From Pyronema omphalodes (Eukaryota; Ascomycota; Pezizomycetes; Pezizales; Pyronemataceae), in contig JAJJXM010000001.1 in NCBI GenBank assembly GCA_024516155.1, positions 1,302,001 to 1,366,000 on the forward strand: DNA of 64,000 bases, read 5' to 3'. The position numbers and the translations under genes are program-made. This document shows, in pieces, positions 23,301-36,544 of this stretch (position 1 is its first letter; each line of letters starts with the position of its first letter). The notes under the pieces are model-generated. The model was not told the DNA's origin. It did not search any database and saw only the letters and a list, made by a program, of their open reading frames with translations.

Positions 23301-26300
23301 TTGGTTCCCCACCGAGTGTTTCGATTCCGCAGCCGGACTGTGACAGGAGTTTGAGGAATTGTAAGTTTATTCGGCTAGTCAGATGATATTTCGATAATAG
23401 GCTTATGGGTTTTCTCCATGCAATGTCACTACAAACTCCCCACAGAATTCGGGGTTCACTTCTTGAGGGTGGATACTGAGAGGACCGTGCGTTATCTTTC
23501 TCCTTGGAGAAACAAGAAACAAAATAATGGCAACAGCGTCTTTATTTCGCTTTCGTATCTTCCGGATAACGGAATACTGTTTAGTCTTCAGGTCGACCGG
23601 AAAGTACTTACTCTACTGTACATCCTACGTGGGAATACAACATCTCCTTTCCCTTTTCAGCCGTAAATCCAGCTCCGGTAAATAAAATGGGCGAGGTGAG
23701 AGAAACATCACCTGTCAAAGTTACCGAGTCTATGGACCTGGTAGCTAGTAGTATGGGTTTACCCAAGTGATACCAAGCTCATATTTGCATAACGAAATTA
23801 CACTCACTGTGGCTATTTCATAGGGCAAACGCCCCCACGCAGTTGAGAGTTTAGTCGGGGTTCAGCCCGGAAGGTTCCTGCTTGCCCTGAGTTGAAAGCT
23901 GGAATTTGGCTAGAGCTAGTTTTACTGACCATCATATTGACTATGCTTGGTAAAGAAGGAATTCCTGCTGTGCCGTGCCGAAGTGAAGTCTTAGAAGTCG
24001 AATGTTGGCTGAAGTTGCGCTAGCTGAAGAAACTAATATTGATTTCAACTGGTTACTGGGAAACATGTATGTACGTACAGAAGCACTAAGGAACTACGCA
24101 CACGGCTTGTCATATTTCGGTAGTTTTTTTTTATGTTTCTTATGATATCCAACACCTCGTCTCTTGGTTCAGTCTCGTTCCATACAATCCCAGTGAACCC
24201 TAGATCTGTGTACCAAACTACCAAATATCATATCCAAATGTATTCCCCCTGCCGTCGATCTGCATTTATGTTTCAGTCATTATACTCGCGAACTTCCGTT
24301 CTGGAAAATGAAATGTGTTTGAATTCAATATCGTAGTTATCTACCTACTCTGGAAACCCAATCACCGGTTTCTATCCAGCTTCTGACCCGGGTCAAGAGG
24401 GCTCTTGGTCTTTGTAATTTTACAACCTGCATATTAGCTAGTAAACGAGATGAATGCATTTTGGTTTCTTCTTAGTAGCAAAAGTTGTAGCCGGGTATCT
24501 GGTTCTATAGTTACATCTGGCGTGGGGGTGAATCTTTCCAGAAACTCCAAGACTCGATCGAGAAACGAAGATGAAGAGGAATTAATAGCTCACTGCAGAT
24601 ATTAGGTATCTCAGCTTGTTGAATTGGTTCATCAAGCTTAAAATATACAAACTATATCAGGAGTTGCCGGAGAATAACTTGCTAGGTCCGGAGATTCCTT
24701 GATCCTGTAACTAGATTTCCTACATAGTAAACGAATCTAGCCGGTGGATAAACAGAATGACTATCATGATGGCCGTGGGATTGAAACAACTAATTGTATC
24801 TAGTGCTATGTCCGGATTCAAGATAGCTGCTCGAGAGCTCCACTCTTCAAGCTGAAGATTCACGGCCGAACGGCAGCTAGGGACCCCTAGGATAAGTTCT
24901 CCGTCCGAGTCCCCTCGATCACTACAAGCGGGCAATTGCGATGGCCGTGTGTGATTCGTGTGATTACGCCAAAATAGTGTGTGATGAGTTCGATCTTCCG
25001 TCGTTGCATTTGGTGATAGTTTCCCCTGGAGACTTTTAGTTTTGTGGGGCTCTTTGTTGGCCCCTACAGTTCAACTTCAGTGGTTCGATTGTTCGGCGAA
25101 ACTTAGGGAGAGTCTTAGTACTTGACTCTAGAAAGGGGCTTCTTGTACCATGGTATTTGCGGAGCTTGGTATTCAGGTACAATCGTCTGATAGGCTCTTT
25201 TCGTGGGGCTTGATTTCGGCGAAAGTGGAGTCCCTTTGATTGTGCACGCCACGTAAAATACAGTCGCCCTGGAGATTATTTGGTTGAGTGTTAAGTAACA
25301 GGATGTTTTGGTGTCATTTGTCCGGTCTTTGGGTCGCTGTGATAGGTAACCAAGCAACTGTCAAGAGCGGAACCCTACCCTGATCGGTTAGAGTAGTGGC
25401 CGCGGAACTAGTAAGCTAGCGCTTGAAACGCGTAGCCTCGTAGGTACCGGTTGTCGAGTCCGATCCGCGGAATCCGCCTCGCATCAGCAACACAACTACC
25501 AAGAATTAAACAAGGCTTGGGAAAGAATTTAGACTTTGGCTTTGGCTTTGGAAATTTGTTCCTACATACACACATGTCATGACACTCTCAAGCCATCATT
25601 ACCCTGCATATGAGCACAGCAGCGCCTTGTGTCTTGAACAACGCGAAGCTGTCCGCACAACAGTCTTCGGGCATCCCACGTCACTCGGTTAATCAGCCAC
25701 CCGCCCGTTCATTTGCGCACAGTGACCCGCGGCGGGCTGGCTTGCGTTTTTTTGCGGCAAGGCGTGAAAGCCAGGGGGAAAAATAAGTCTTGTTGGTAAA
25801 AAACCTGGCAACGGCCTTGACCAATTGTTTTCCTGAGCGACGATGTTCATCGAAATGATATTCACTGGCCTGGAATATCGTAACTACTTGAGGATGTTTA
25901 CCTCACATATTTATCTCCCGACTAGCCCAGATTCATACGGAGACGGTATCCACCAAATCGAAAGAGTGTTACCGATCTTTTTGTCATTGCATCGGCTCAG
26001 ATTGATTCCCGTCAAAAGTTGACAGAACCCCAGATCCGGCAGAAAATGTCCAGGAGGAAAAGTTCACGGGAGGCGATATCACATCTAACTTCAAAATCGC
26101 GGCCTGATTTGGAATTGATGTTTGAGCACTTTCACTACCAATCGCACAACGCCGAGGACTTATTACTTCCGCCGGGGACTACGAGAAAAGTGATGAATCG
26201 GTCGATAATAGTCTAGATCTAAATTGAGTCTTCGAGCTGGTGTGGGGATTGGTTCCCTAGGCACTTCCTTGGTGTTTTTCTAGGTTCCGGATCGAGATTG

Positions 26301-26935
26301 GATATGGGGGGTTCACGAATCAAACCAGGGACGCGGCGGAAAAAAAAATAATCAGCTATCTTCGAAGAAGAGAGAAGATGCGGAAGAAGGTCACCAAAAG
26401 CTTCCCCTGCGGTTCCGACCAGATCAAGCTCCATCCACGCGACGCGATTCTGGAAGCGGACGGGAATTACGTCGGAAGCTCCACTATGACGGTATACAAG
26501 AGATCTCCCCAGTTTTTACATCAATGCAGTGTTACTCTGGAATTTGAGATTTCAAATATATTTGTGACATGCCAATCGTTCTATTGTTCGATGCAGTAGA
26601 GCCTGATTGCAGAGAGGTGGCCCGGACTGAGCGGGCTATGGTGCTACATGGGCTCCCACGCCGCTAGTTGATAGCCTGTGATAGCCTGTGATAGCTTCTG
26701 GTAGGATGGGGCACTCTTATGTAAAGAGTTGCACTAGATTTCATTGCGAACTACTTTGGCTGTGTATCGCCCATTCCGATCAGATGGTGCATGCCATCTC
26801 ACTCATGTTAGGTTAGGGTTGACAAAAGATAGGACGATGAGTGCAGCGGCGGTAGACATGGTGTGGACGGAGGCGGGGAGAAGGTGTAGCTATGTATGCG
26901 GATGAAAATGTATGCGGATGAATGCTGACGTCCGT

Positions 26936-26975
26936 TGATGTAAGTGCTGCTTGATATGTCGATTATTTTGATGTA
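26936..26975 (+). repeat. Left flank repeat of the TIR element
   Basis: CTTGATATGTCGAT with surrounding ATGTA-GTGCT and TGATG words recurs in the same orientation just beyond the right end (about 27599-27635). The flanks of the TIR element therefore resemble each other in direct orientation. Confidence 0.5.
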
Positions 26976-27586
26976 CTGGGTGGCTTCCCGGGGTGTCCGA
27001 GGAAAACTGCGAACCTTGAAATGGAAGAGTCTAACGTGAAATGAAGGAAGCTAACGGTTTTCGGCGGATCTCGTTTAGAGCCAGCAGCCCCCAGATTCAA
27101 CTCTATACACAGACGCACGTACACGACTGTATACGCATAATTGGTATAGCGTGTTCTAAAGAAGCTAAGACTTACAGACTGCATTGCATAGCGCAGAAAA
27201 AAAGAAATGAGGGTGTGTTGACTACATACGAAGCGACGCGCCGAAAGCTGAGAACTCTACGTTGCTACAGCGACAAGAGCGGGCGGGGTTGGTGATGTTG
27301 ACGAAGCTGGGTGGAGTTGGTGATGTTAGCTATGCTTCGTGCCCGCACACAACGAAATCACAACCACCAAAAAATATGAAAGCATAGTTGAAAGAGCAGC
27401 TCGGAAACTTAAGCATATTACAATACAGCCCTCTTTTTACAAGTGCAAGCAATGTTTTTACATTTCACACCTTTTCGCTACATTAGGAAATCAGCCGAAA
27501 AATGGTCCGCGGGATGGCGCGTTTATTTAGGAATGGGTTTTATAATCTGGAGAGTTTTCGCAGACACCCCGGGAAGCCACCCACTG
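26976..27586. mobile_element. Non-autonomous TIR element (MITE-like) flanked by TA
   Basis: The ends carry matching inverted repeats of about 30 bp. The core GGGTGGCTTCCCGGGGTGTC at 26978-26997 has its exact reverse complement at about 27563-27582, and GAAAACT follows on both sides after one small difference. Each end abuts a TA dinucleotide (26974-26975 and 27587-27588), the target-site duplication of Tc1/mariner/pogo elements. The 611 bp interior has no recognisable transposase, so this would be a MITE or an internally deleted copy. The outer end reads CAGTGGG on the right and CTGGG on the left, so one end has lost bases. Confidence 0.65.
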
Positions 27587-27598
27587 TATGTTGGTTTA

Positions 27599-27635
27599 TG
27601 TATGTGCTACTACTTGATATGTCGATGATGCTGAT
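27599..27635 (+). repeat. Right flank repeat of the TIR element
   Basis: Direct-orientation partner of the left flank at about 26936-26975, sharing CTTGATATGTCGAT and a downstream GATG. It is offset by three extra bases. Confidence 0.5.
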
Positions 27636-27854
27636 GTTGGTCGATGTATGTGATTCTTTCTTTGTCGATGATATGTCGAATGGTCCCGCCCATTTGTCGT
27701 CGGCTGTTGTGATCCTGTGCGCATCCGATGCTGCTCAATGGCTGGGGAATGAATGATAGCTTATCCCGACCAACTTTTGACAGTTTGGCTTTGGTGGTCA
27801 CTAACCTTAATGATATTTCCGATGAATATTATTTTTTTACGTTGTCAACAGTGG

Positions 27855-28215
27855 ATACTATTCGATTAAGAGTGATGCTACTGTATCAGAGAACTGCTAC
27901 TCGATTAAGAGTACAGCTATTCGATTAACAGTACTGCTACCCAATCAAGAGCACAGCTATTCGATTAAGAGTACAGCTACTTGATCAACAATACTGCTAC
28001 CCAATTAAGAGCACAGCTATTCGATTAACAATACTGCTACCCAATCAAGAGCACAGCTATTCGATTAACAATACTCCTACCCAATTAAGAGCACAGCTAT
28101 TCGATTAACAATACTGCTACCCAATTAAGAGCACAGCTATTCGATTAACCATACCACTATTCAACCAACAATAACGCTATTCAATCAACAACACCCGCCT
28201 ATACTCGATCAACAT
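27855..28215 (+). repeat. 20/40 bp minisatellite
   Basis: About 18 copies of a 20 bp motif follow each other, alternating AGCTATTCGATTAACAATAC-like and TGCTACCCAATTAAGAGCAC-like variants, so a 40 bp higher-order unit is clearest at 27960-28150. The ends are decayed: before 27920 and after 28150 units differ in length and sequence. No coding potential is seen in it. Confidence 0.85.
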
Positions 28216-28492
28216 CACTTCTAACCGTTACTACTTCCTGACTTACTTACCCCTACCCTACCTCTGGTGCCTGTATCGTCTGTCGATAAGCCCTGGCGAG
28301 GCGAGAAGCGAAGCGGCATGTAACCTGCGCGTGCATGCAGCCAACAACTGGTCGCCAGGGTAATAAATGTGAACGAACCTGCATAGTGGTGGGAGCTACG
28401 GCAGGTGCAGTAATTGTGAGCACAGAAGGTAACTAGAGACGGCCGGGGCATGGTATGGTGGTATCGTCTGTATGATCTAACATCGAAACTGG

Positions 28493-28558
28493 TCAACCTC
28501 TAAGCTTCTTGAGCCAGGGTAACTGGCCAACCTCTAAGCTTCTTGAGCCAGGGTAACT
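28493..28558 (+). repeat. Tandem duplication of about 33 bp
   Basis: CCTCTAAGCTTCTTGAGCCA followed by GGGTAACTG occurs twice, about 33 bp apart, with perfect agreement over the shared part. This is a recent duplication. Confidence 0.85.
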
Positions 28559-31500
28559 GTTCTTATGCGCCTAAGAAATATGCACGCCAGTCAGCATACC
28601 AGCCTGCCAGCTCGTTCCCAGCTTTACCACTGGTTGCCGTAATTATCGATACGAAAAGACACAACGGCGTCGAATAACGCCCGCTACTGCATCCGAATGC
28701 ATCATCCATCCACCACTGCAACCCACGGCAACGAACAGCACGAACAAGCAGCTAAGAGAGCAGAGATACACGATAGCTATCCCGAACCAACCCAACCTTA
28801 CCCAGACTGTCACACTGCCCGAACAGTCCCATATATCCGACTGGTCCACCGAAAATCGACGTGTCGTGCGTGCTGCAACCCAGACTCGCCTTAGAGCACA
28901 CAGACATCCCACGAACAGACTGGTGTCGACTGGTACTTTATCTGCTGCATCGCTGTAGGTATGTGTACGCACGTACACGTCAGAAGCACACTGAGCGAGT
29001 CCTACTGCGAGCCGTTACCATACACCTAAAGATCAATGCTGAAAAGGGAAGTCGTGTGAAAGGGCAGTTATATGCGAACTGCTCTGCCCTGGCGGCGGCC
29101 CCGCATGAAGCAAGAACGGAACTGTTGACGGGTAGCCGTTCTCGCCTGAGGGTCGCCTGAGTAGGCATCCGATGTCAAACATGCCCTAAAACCTCGGGAG
29201 CCGATCCGGCAGGCCACGGACGGCTACAGATATCATCATCACCTTCCCGCTTACGCCCTTGATCCTGCATATACACAGCGGATCAGTTCTGGAAGAGTAC
29301 GGCCAAGCTATAATTTCAGTGCTTATTCTTGGAAGCGGCCGAGAAGCCTGATAATAGCACCATGATAGCCAGAAATGCGACATGCAGAATGCAATGGCTA
29401 CGTAGATATGTATGTATATCTCGATAGAAGTTGGTCACTGGCAACCCGTCTGGATGACTGCAGAATCCGTCATTGAACGCCGATGATACCAAATCAACGG
29501 CACGGACTGACGTTGAATATCAAGCACTAGCAAATCCTACATCCAATTGGCGATAAACCACAGCTGGCGCACCAAAGGGCTCCGTCAATGGGGAGCCATT
29601 GAGCATGGTCGTTTGTGGGCGTGATTTTTAGCAAGATAATTCGGCAGTTTGCTCATGGATTTTGTCCAGTCAAAGTCAATTCATATATATCTGCTTCAAT
29701 TCCGATGACACTCCACAAACGGCAAGAAACCAACGGATAACCTGTGCTCCCACGGAAGGCAGGCCACCAACGTCGTTGCATATCTTACCCGACTAGCCGA
29801 CTTGTCGCTGCCGAATTGAATGCAAGCAAGTTTCGGGATTGCGAGGGGATTCCTTGTTGCTCCAGTTATTCCCAAGACATGTGGGGAATGCACGTTGTGG
29901 GCCTGCTACGCCAGGCAAAGTTTATCTTACAGGCAAAGCAGCCTGCCGGATCTGGGAGTATCTTGATCTCGGATACATACACTCTGATTTGGTCGTCGGA
30001 CAAGTCGATGCGGGATTGATGCATGCAGAGTGAACCCTTGGAATCCTAGAGCTTTCAGTTATGGTAGACTGGGTTTCGATTGGACGACAATTCTGCTAAC
30101 CTGGGTTCGGTTTAGAACATGATCATGCTAGTCTGGGTTGGGGTTGGAACAAAAAAGAGTGGCTAGCGTGCATAGAAAATGCAGCGAGTCAGCGACAACG
30201 AAGCCATCGAAGACAAGCGACAGGCGAATATTTACCCGCTAGCTGCAGGCCTGCAGCTTCAAAACATAAACTTCCAGTATTTGCGCGCGATTTATGGCGT
30301 TGTGTTAGAGCTGCATTTTCGTCATCTTTTGCAGATGGCCAACTAATTATGAAATTTACTCATAGGGAACATTTTGAGAACTGCCAAATCCACATTCCTC
30401 CAAGGGTAGCAGTTTACATTATGCTCCTACTATCTAGAAGCACAATGACTTTATCTACACAGATCATCCGGTGAACTTTAGGTTCAGCACATGTCTCTGT
30501 GATGTAATTACACTGACATCTCACTGCCGCACGTTATGTTCTTCTGGAGAAATCTAGCGGGAAGACCACCGGGCCTTGCATGCGTTCTTGCAGCACATGA
30601 ATTCTTTCGTCATTAGTATTACCGCAGGCCGCCGACGAACACTATGTAAAAGCCGCAGAAAGTTCGCAGCGTGGTAGTAGGAAAGGCTCATCCGTAACCT
30701 GGCCAAAGAATTGTACTGCATTTACGCTTGCATTTAAGATGCCATTCCATGAGTTCTTACATGCATCGTGGGGAATTTGCAGAACAAAGCTAAGGCGACC
30801 ACAGCAACCATAATATCCAATACCGCAGCGCCACATCAGACGCGCACTATCTGGCATTATTTATACAGAGATAGATATAGATCAGTAGAAATTTGAATTC
30901 CGAAAAAAAAAACTTATGCTCTGATCTGAAGATATCGTAAAAAAAAAATCTGCAGCGAATTCCTTGGAGGGTTTGTGGCTCGTGGTTAATCCTGGTTTAT
31001 CAACATTGATATACATCACGTGCCATATGCGACGTCTACAAGGGTTCCCATGGGTAAGCAAGGTATACCTACCACGGTCAATCCACGAGAAAGACACCTG
31101 CCAATAAAGTTACCGGCTATCAATAATGACAGTCTGAGGTTACAATGAACATGTCCGGGAGCTGAGTCTCATATCGTCATACCAATGTCCGACCACACAG
31201 ACCTTTGTTTATTTGGTAACTCCCAGCTGGTAAATTGATTGCACAGCAACGACAAAAAAAATGAAACAAGCCATACCTCCTACAGAGATTCCGCTACGGT
31301 ACTGTCGAATTAATATCTTGAGGGGGGTAATGATGGTGTCCTGCCAGTAAGTGGGACTGGATGAAGTCTGAAACAATTTGGTTACTAGCGCACATCAGCC
31401 TAGTATCAGAGAGTAAAATGTCTCTACCGAGAACACAGCAACGGTTTGCTATGTGATATGTTTACTTGCTTTTTTGTTACCACCACCACCACTACCACCA

Positions 31501-34500
31501 ACAGATTGACGCGGTTGACACCCCGCTGTAACACAAGGACATTCATCCATCCATCTATGTATGTATGCAGCCAGATACCATTATCAGGGGAACAGCAACT
31601 TAAGATGGCGGGGGGCTGATAATCAAACAAGGATAATGAGATGACCTAAAATGGAATTGTAACCTATTTTGCAGGCCGGGAACACGATGTTTGACGAAAT
31701 TTACGAGCCACGACTAAAGTATTTCAAAGACGGAGACATATGATTCGATGCCATTATATGCCACCGGCCGACCGACCGACCGGAGGCATGCATGTTTGTA
31801 TGCATAGAGAGTGACCACGAGGAAGAAACTAGAAACTAGAAACTAGGAGTCATCCTTCATCCTCACCTATTTGCAATTCATGATACAGAAGCATAATCCA
31901 TCCATGAGCAACGTAGCAGTGCAGTAACGACCGCCACTTCGGTTACAGTATTTTTTTATTTTTTTTTGACGCGGTGTACATACGGTCATCTCTTAACTTC
32001 ACTTTCTTTACTATCGACCGATGTAAGCCAATATTGAACGATCTCTAGAAAATAGGTATGCAACCATCTTCCTTCTTTCCTTCTTTCCTTTCTTTCCTTT
32101 TACTTTTGCCTTGCCATGGTGCGGACGAAGTTGCTGATACCCAGTTACTAAGTTACTAAACTTGCTAACTAACCTTCACACCGCGTATGTCGGCGGCAAT
32201 CCTGCACTTTGATAGGTGCCGACTTACGCCTTCGCCATTAACAAGCGTTGCTGACCAGTGATGTGGACCTTCGCTTTGGTTGCTATTTACGCGAAGTTTA
32301 CGGATATGGCGGAATCTGGATAGACGAGGAGCCTTTTTTGAAATGCTGGATGGCGGATGGCACGCAATGCGTAGTAAATGATTGGTTACTAAAGGTACGC
32401 GAAGGCGCAACTAATGTGCAACGATGGTGCTACGATGGTGCAACGAAGGGCAAAGAAAGATAGAAAGACAGTAAGGCATCCAGATGGCTTTGAAGCTTTG
32501 ATGAAGTAATAGGAATTACCCCAGGTTTTTCCCTGTATGGTCATATGGTTACACGATCAAAAATATGGTACGTTATGGTGGAAATGTGTGCAAAAAAGAA
32601 AAGAATTAGGAGCATCCTGTATACTGGATCATCGAGTTTTAATGGACATCAGATATCGGATGTGTATATGTATATGTATATGTATGTATAAGGTGGATGT
32701 ACATGCGTTTCAGCCGATATCAATGGAATAGATATGGGCTTCAAATCACCGGATGGATTATGTTGATGATTGCCCGCTTCGGTGAATGAAACATATTAAC
32801 CATTCATAATGCTTTCTATATTGATGGGTTGCGAATCTAATGGTCTTGTTTAATAGTTGATAGTTTCTGACAAAATCCAAAACAAAAGATAACCAAAACA
32901 AAATAGTCCAGCCAGTCTAGAATCCAGACTGTGCCTCAAGGTAAAATCAAGCTAGAATATGGCAATACATAAGACATGGCATTAGAAATAGCTACACTAC
33001 ACTCCAGAACTACTTAATAATAACTTATTATTAGTTAAGCCTTTCTTTCCATATATATAATATGATATGATTGGAGGCGGAGGCTGCGGCGGCGGCGGGC
33101 GAGCAATTGCGGGCTAGCTACTAGCCATCAGCCGTGCCCCACGAAATATGGTGATATCAAAAAAAGTGCCATTGGCCACCACTGGGGTAATTGCCTTCGT
33201 CTTTGCCTTTACCTGTGGCTTTGCCTTCGCCTTCGCCTTCTGCACTCCACTACTCCGCGCTTTATATTAAAGAAAGTAGTCGTTGTCGTGTGTTTATGGC
33301 ACAATATACCATATCGTTTAAATGATAATGATAAGTCCTGCATGAGGCTGTGAAGTGTGCACTATTTCATTGTTGGTCTATTGGGCTATAGTATATACAG
33401 TAGCTTGTATTTATTGTTTTGCTAAGTATCATAATTAGGGTATGGAGGCGTGGGAAATATTTTGGTGAATCATAGTCTAAAAAGTGATTTATTTTTTTTC
33501 TAAAAAAAATGATCCTCCAGTGGTTCTTATAAGCCTTTCTTTAGTTCCCCACGGAGATATCTACGAAACTACGGAGTTTCTTGATTGACACTTGTAATCT
33601 TGTTTAAAAATATGTAAGAGGTTTTTGATATTTTTATCTTGATGAAGGGGAGTTAACTTAGTTGTGGAGTGAAGCGGAGTGGCAAATTTCCCGTAATAAA
33701 TTTGATGGGGGAAGGACGTTGCTTGGGCTTACATTGGAACATTGGAACACATATTGGAACATCCTAACTTGAGCCTTGTTTCCCTGTGGTGCTGGTCTCT
33801 ATGTACTAGCTCTTCCTTTCTTTCATTGGTTGAAACAGCTTGTGTAAACGGCTCCTCCCGAAACGAAGCTTGCTGCTCGTTAATAGATGCTATTTTGCCC
33901 AGCATATTTTCCTAAGGGTTCTATGTATGGTTACAGAAAGATTCCGAAATTCGTCTCGTATGAAAAGGAAAGAATTATCGGATCCTTTCCTTTGGGTGTG
34001 GGGCGTAGGAAGGCTATGTATGTACTACTAGTCAGCTTTCAAGTATGCCCTCCCAGGCCTTGCTGAGGTTTTCCTTGCTTGCTTTTCTTTTTGGAAAAAA
34101 AGACTGGTCTCGCTGGTTGCTTTTTCAGCAGGCTGAGAACAGGTATAATGCCTGCAACCTACCTTATGGCCGGCGGAGTATTTACATGAAAACAAATCGT
34201 TCAGCTTGACGATGTACCTGGAATGAGGCTAACTAGTATGTTCAAACAAGATTTGTTTTTTGATTGCCTGGGACATTTAGAAACTTGTGGTAGTGTGATG
34301 ATACAGCAGATCGTGCATCTTGTGAGGGAGGTATCTCTGGGAACAATACAGTACAGTACAGCCAGCCCAGCCCAGCCCAGCCAAAGCTGACAGAACTTGA
34401 GGGCTTCTCAATCAGGCTTGGCGCATAACTTGTATACATAAATATATTCTTGTTTATGTAGAACAGCGGCGATATATATTTCATGGGTCATTTCGGCACA

Positions 34501-34556
34501 ATTGATTTGCCCGTTTCAGGCCGCCAAAACGGGAGAAACTTGCTACTACTGTCATG

Positions 34557-34592
34557 CCCCCCCTCCCCCCTCCCCCCTCCCCCCTCACCCCC
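34557..34592 (+). repeat. C-rich CCCCCCT tandem
   Basis: Repeated six-C blocks separated by single T. The complementary strand has four or more G runs with single-base loops, a sequence type able to form G-quadruplexes. Confidence 0.85.
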
Positions 34593-35517
34593 ATCTCCCC
34601 CATCGTGTGCCAGATGCACGATGGGAAGTGTTCCCGGTGTTTGGAATCTACTCTAGCAGCTGGCAAGTTCGATCTTCGAACCCAAGAAGCTTTTTCTTTG
34701 CACGATGTTGTGGGGGGTGGGTACGTAGTATAATGTAGTGTAGTGCAATATAGTGTAGTGTAAACTACGTTCGATTCCCCTTGTGGTGCATCCGTTTCGA
34801 CTTGACCAACTTTGCAAATACACCAAGACTTCTATCTTCTAGCATAGTTTTCTTTCTCGCCTGGCCCTGAGGGGTGGAGACACGGGAGATGGTGGATTTA
34901 TTTGCTTTTCCATTTAGCGTCCCAGAACCGAATGCTGGGTTTGTCTAGTGGTACTTCCATCCATGTCAAAAACATACTTATCCCTGTCGCCAGTAAAGCA
35001 CCCCTGTCGAGATGTTAGGTACAGTACTATACTATACTCATTACCCCTGCTCTCATTATCCCTCCCCCTGTCATAACGCCGTACGGTGCAGGAGTATCAA
35101 AACAAAAGCAAAAAAGGAATCTACAGTAGCGTAGTATTGGAACTAGAACTAGTTTAGCCTCGGAACCCCAACCCCTGGATTCGCTATTGCTCCGTTCCAA
35201 ACCCTTGGGCTACTTCCATCCCACCCCCAAAAGGATGATAGCAAGCAAAGCAAAGCAAAGCAGAGCAGAATAACCCCCACGGCAGATTTGGACTGAGGAA
35301 CTCTAGAAGAACCATAACGAAAAAAAAAAATAAAAAAATAAATCACCGGAGCCACTGACCTGAGCTACACCACCACCACAACCACAACCACAACCATCGC
35401 CGCGCGAATGTGTAGGCAGTGGTCTGATGAATTGCCAAAAAGCCAAGACTCTAACTGTGCACCTATCAGAGTCGAATAACTACTCAGTTAGCGGAGACAC
35501 TCGATTAGCATGATATG

Positions 35518-35625
35518 TTATGTTATTGTGCTATGTTGTTGTGCTATGTTATTGTGCTATGTTATTGTGCTATGTTATTGTACTATGTTACTGTACTATA
35601 TTACTGTACTATGTTATTATGCTAT
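35518..35625 (+). repeat. 13 bp microsatellite
   Basis: About eight tandem copies of CTATGTTATTGTG and single-base variants. The later copies change to CTATGTTACTGTA and CTATATTACTGTA. Confidence 0.9.
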
Positions 35626-35917
35626 CCTCACCAGGACCAGACTGCCCAATCTGATCTATTGTCGGTGGCGAGTAGAATATCAAGTTGAAGAAAAGCACCA
35701 ATTGAAAAGAACTATCGTAGTCTTAACGACGGACACTGTACTTCTGTAACGAACCGTTGACGAGCAAGGAGTTTGAAGGAGCGAGGGGCCGTCTTGTGGT
35801 CCATGTGAGCGGGCGGGAAGAGCCTGAGGGTGACATATCAGCACTACGGGAGCGGGTGTGCCAGACAGGCGAGACGAGATAACTTGTTTGGAAGTTGATA
35901 TTCAATTGGACCGGGGA

Positions 35918-35931
35918 GGGGGGGGGGGGGG
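35918..35931 (+). repeat. Poly(G) tract, 14 bases
   Basis: An uninterrupted G run within a longer G-rich stretch (CCGGGGAGGG... to GAGGGG). Confidence 0.9.
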
Positions 35932-36198
35932 AGGGGTAGATGGTGTGGGGAGCTTATGGGTGTAAGTGGAAGTGGGAGGGTATTGGACGAAAAATGCAGT
36001 GATACGCAGTGCAGCATCTACTCTCAAAGACTTACACAACAAGGAAATGCAAAACATGGCGAGGGAGTGTTGGAGGCGTATACAGTAACGAAAATATGCA
36101 CGTAGTTAATAATTCTACGCTGGTTTCGAATGTTTTCTTTGTAGGACCACCAATGTAGCTATCTATCACTTTAAAACTCGCATTTTGGAAGTTCTCCA

Positions 36199-36213
36199 CC
36201 CCCCCCCCCCCCC
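36199..36213 (+). repeat. Poly(C) tract, 15 bases
   Basis: Uninterrupted C run in the desert, less than 300 bp from the poly(G) run at 35918. Confidence 0.9.
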
Positions 36214-36521
36214 TAACCTGGGAGTTTCCCTTGCTAACATTTGTTCATGAAGCTTTTCCTCCGCGGATAGACACAACTTTTTCAAAAATCACCGGCAGCT
36301 ATCATAAACTGCATATGCATGTCCACCTCATTCGATCATCCGGTTGACCACTCAGGAGAGCGTTCTACATCACATAGGCAGAAACAAGGCAGAAAATATG
36401 ACGGGTGTACAGGTTCCGAAAACATCCTGTACTTTTATGCAAAGTGGGTTTGAGTGTGGGTAGGGAAAAGAAATCCCCCGAGCCTACCCATCCCATCACA
36501 TTTCAATCACACCTTCATCCC

Positions 36522-36544
36522 TCCATCCATCCATCCATCCATCC
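36522..36544 (+). repeat. CCAT microsatellite
   Basis: About six tandem copies of a CCAT tetranucleotide in the region upstream of the zinc-finger gene. Confidence 0.9.

Noticed and set aside
23280..23340. B-box-like TTTCGATTCC
   Set aside because: No A-box or cloverleaf could be built around it.
25371..25500. tRNA-like stretch ending GTCGAGTCCGATCC
   Set aside because: A T-arm-like word is present, but the T loop is off by bases, no D-arm or anticodon arm folds in register, and the acceptor stem does not close.
27855..28215. CRISPR-like array
   Set aside because: Contiguous 20 bp units without unique spacers: a minisatellite.
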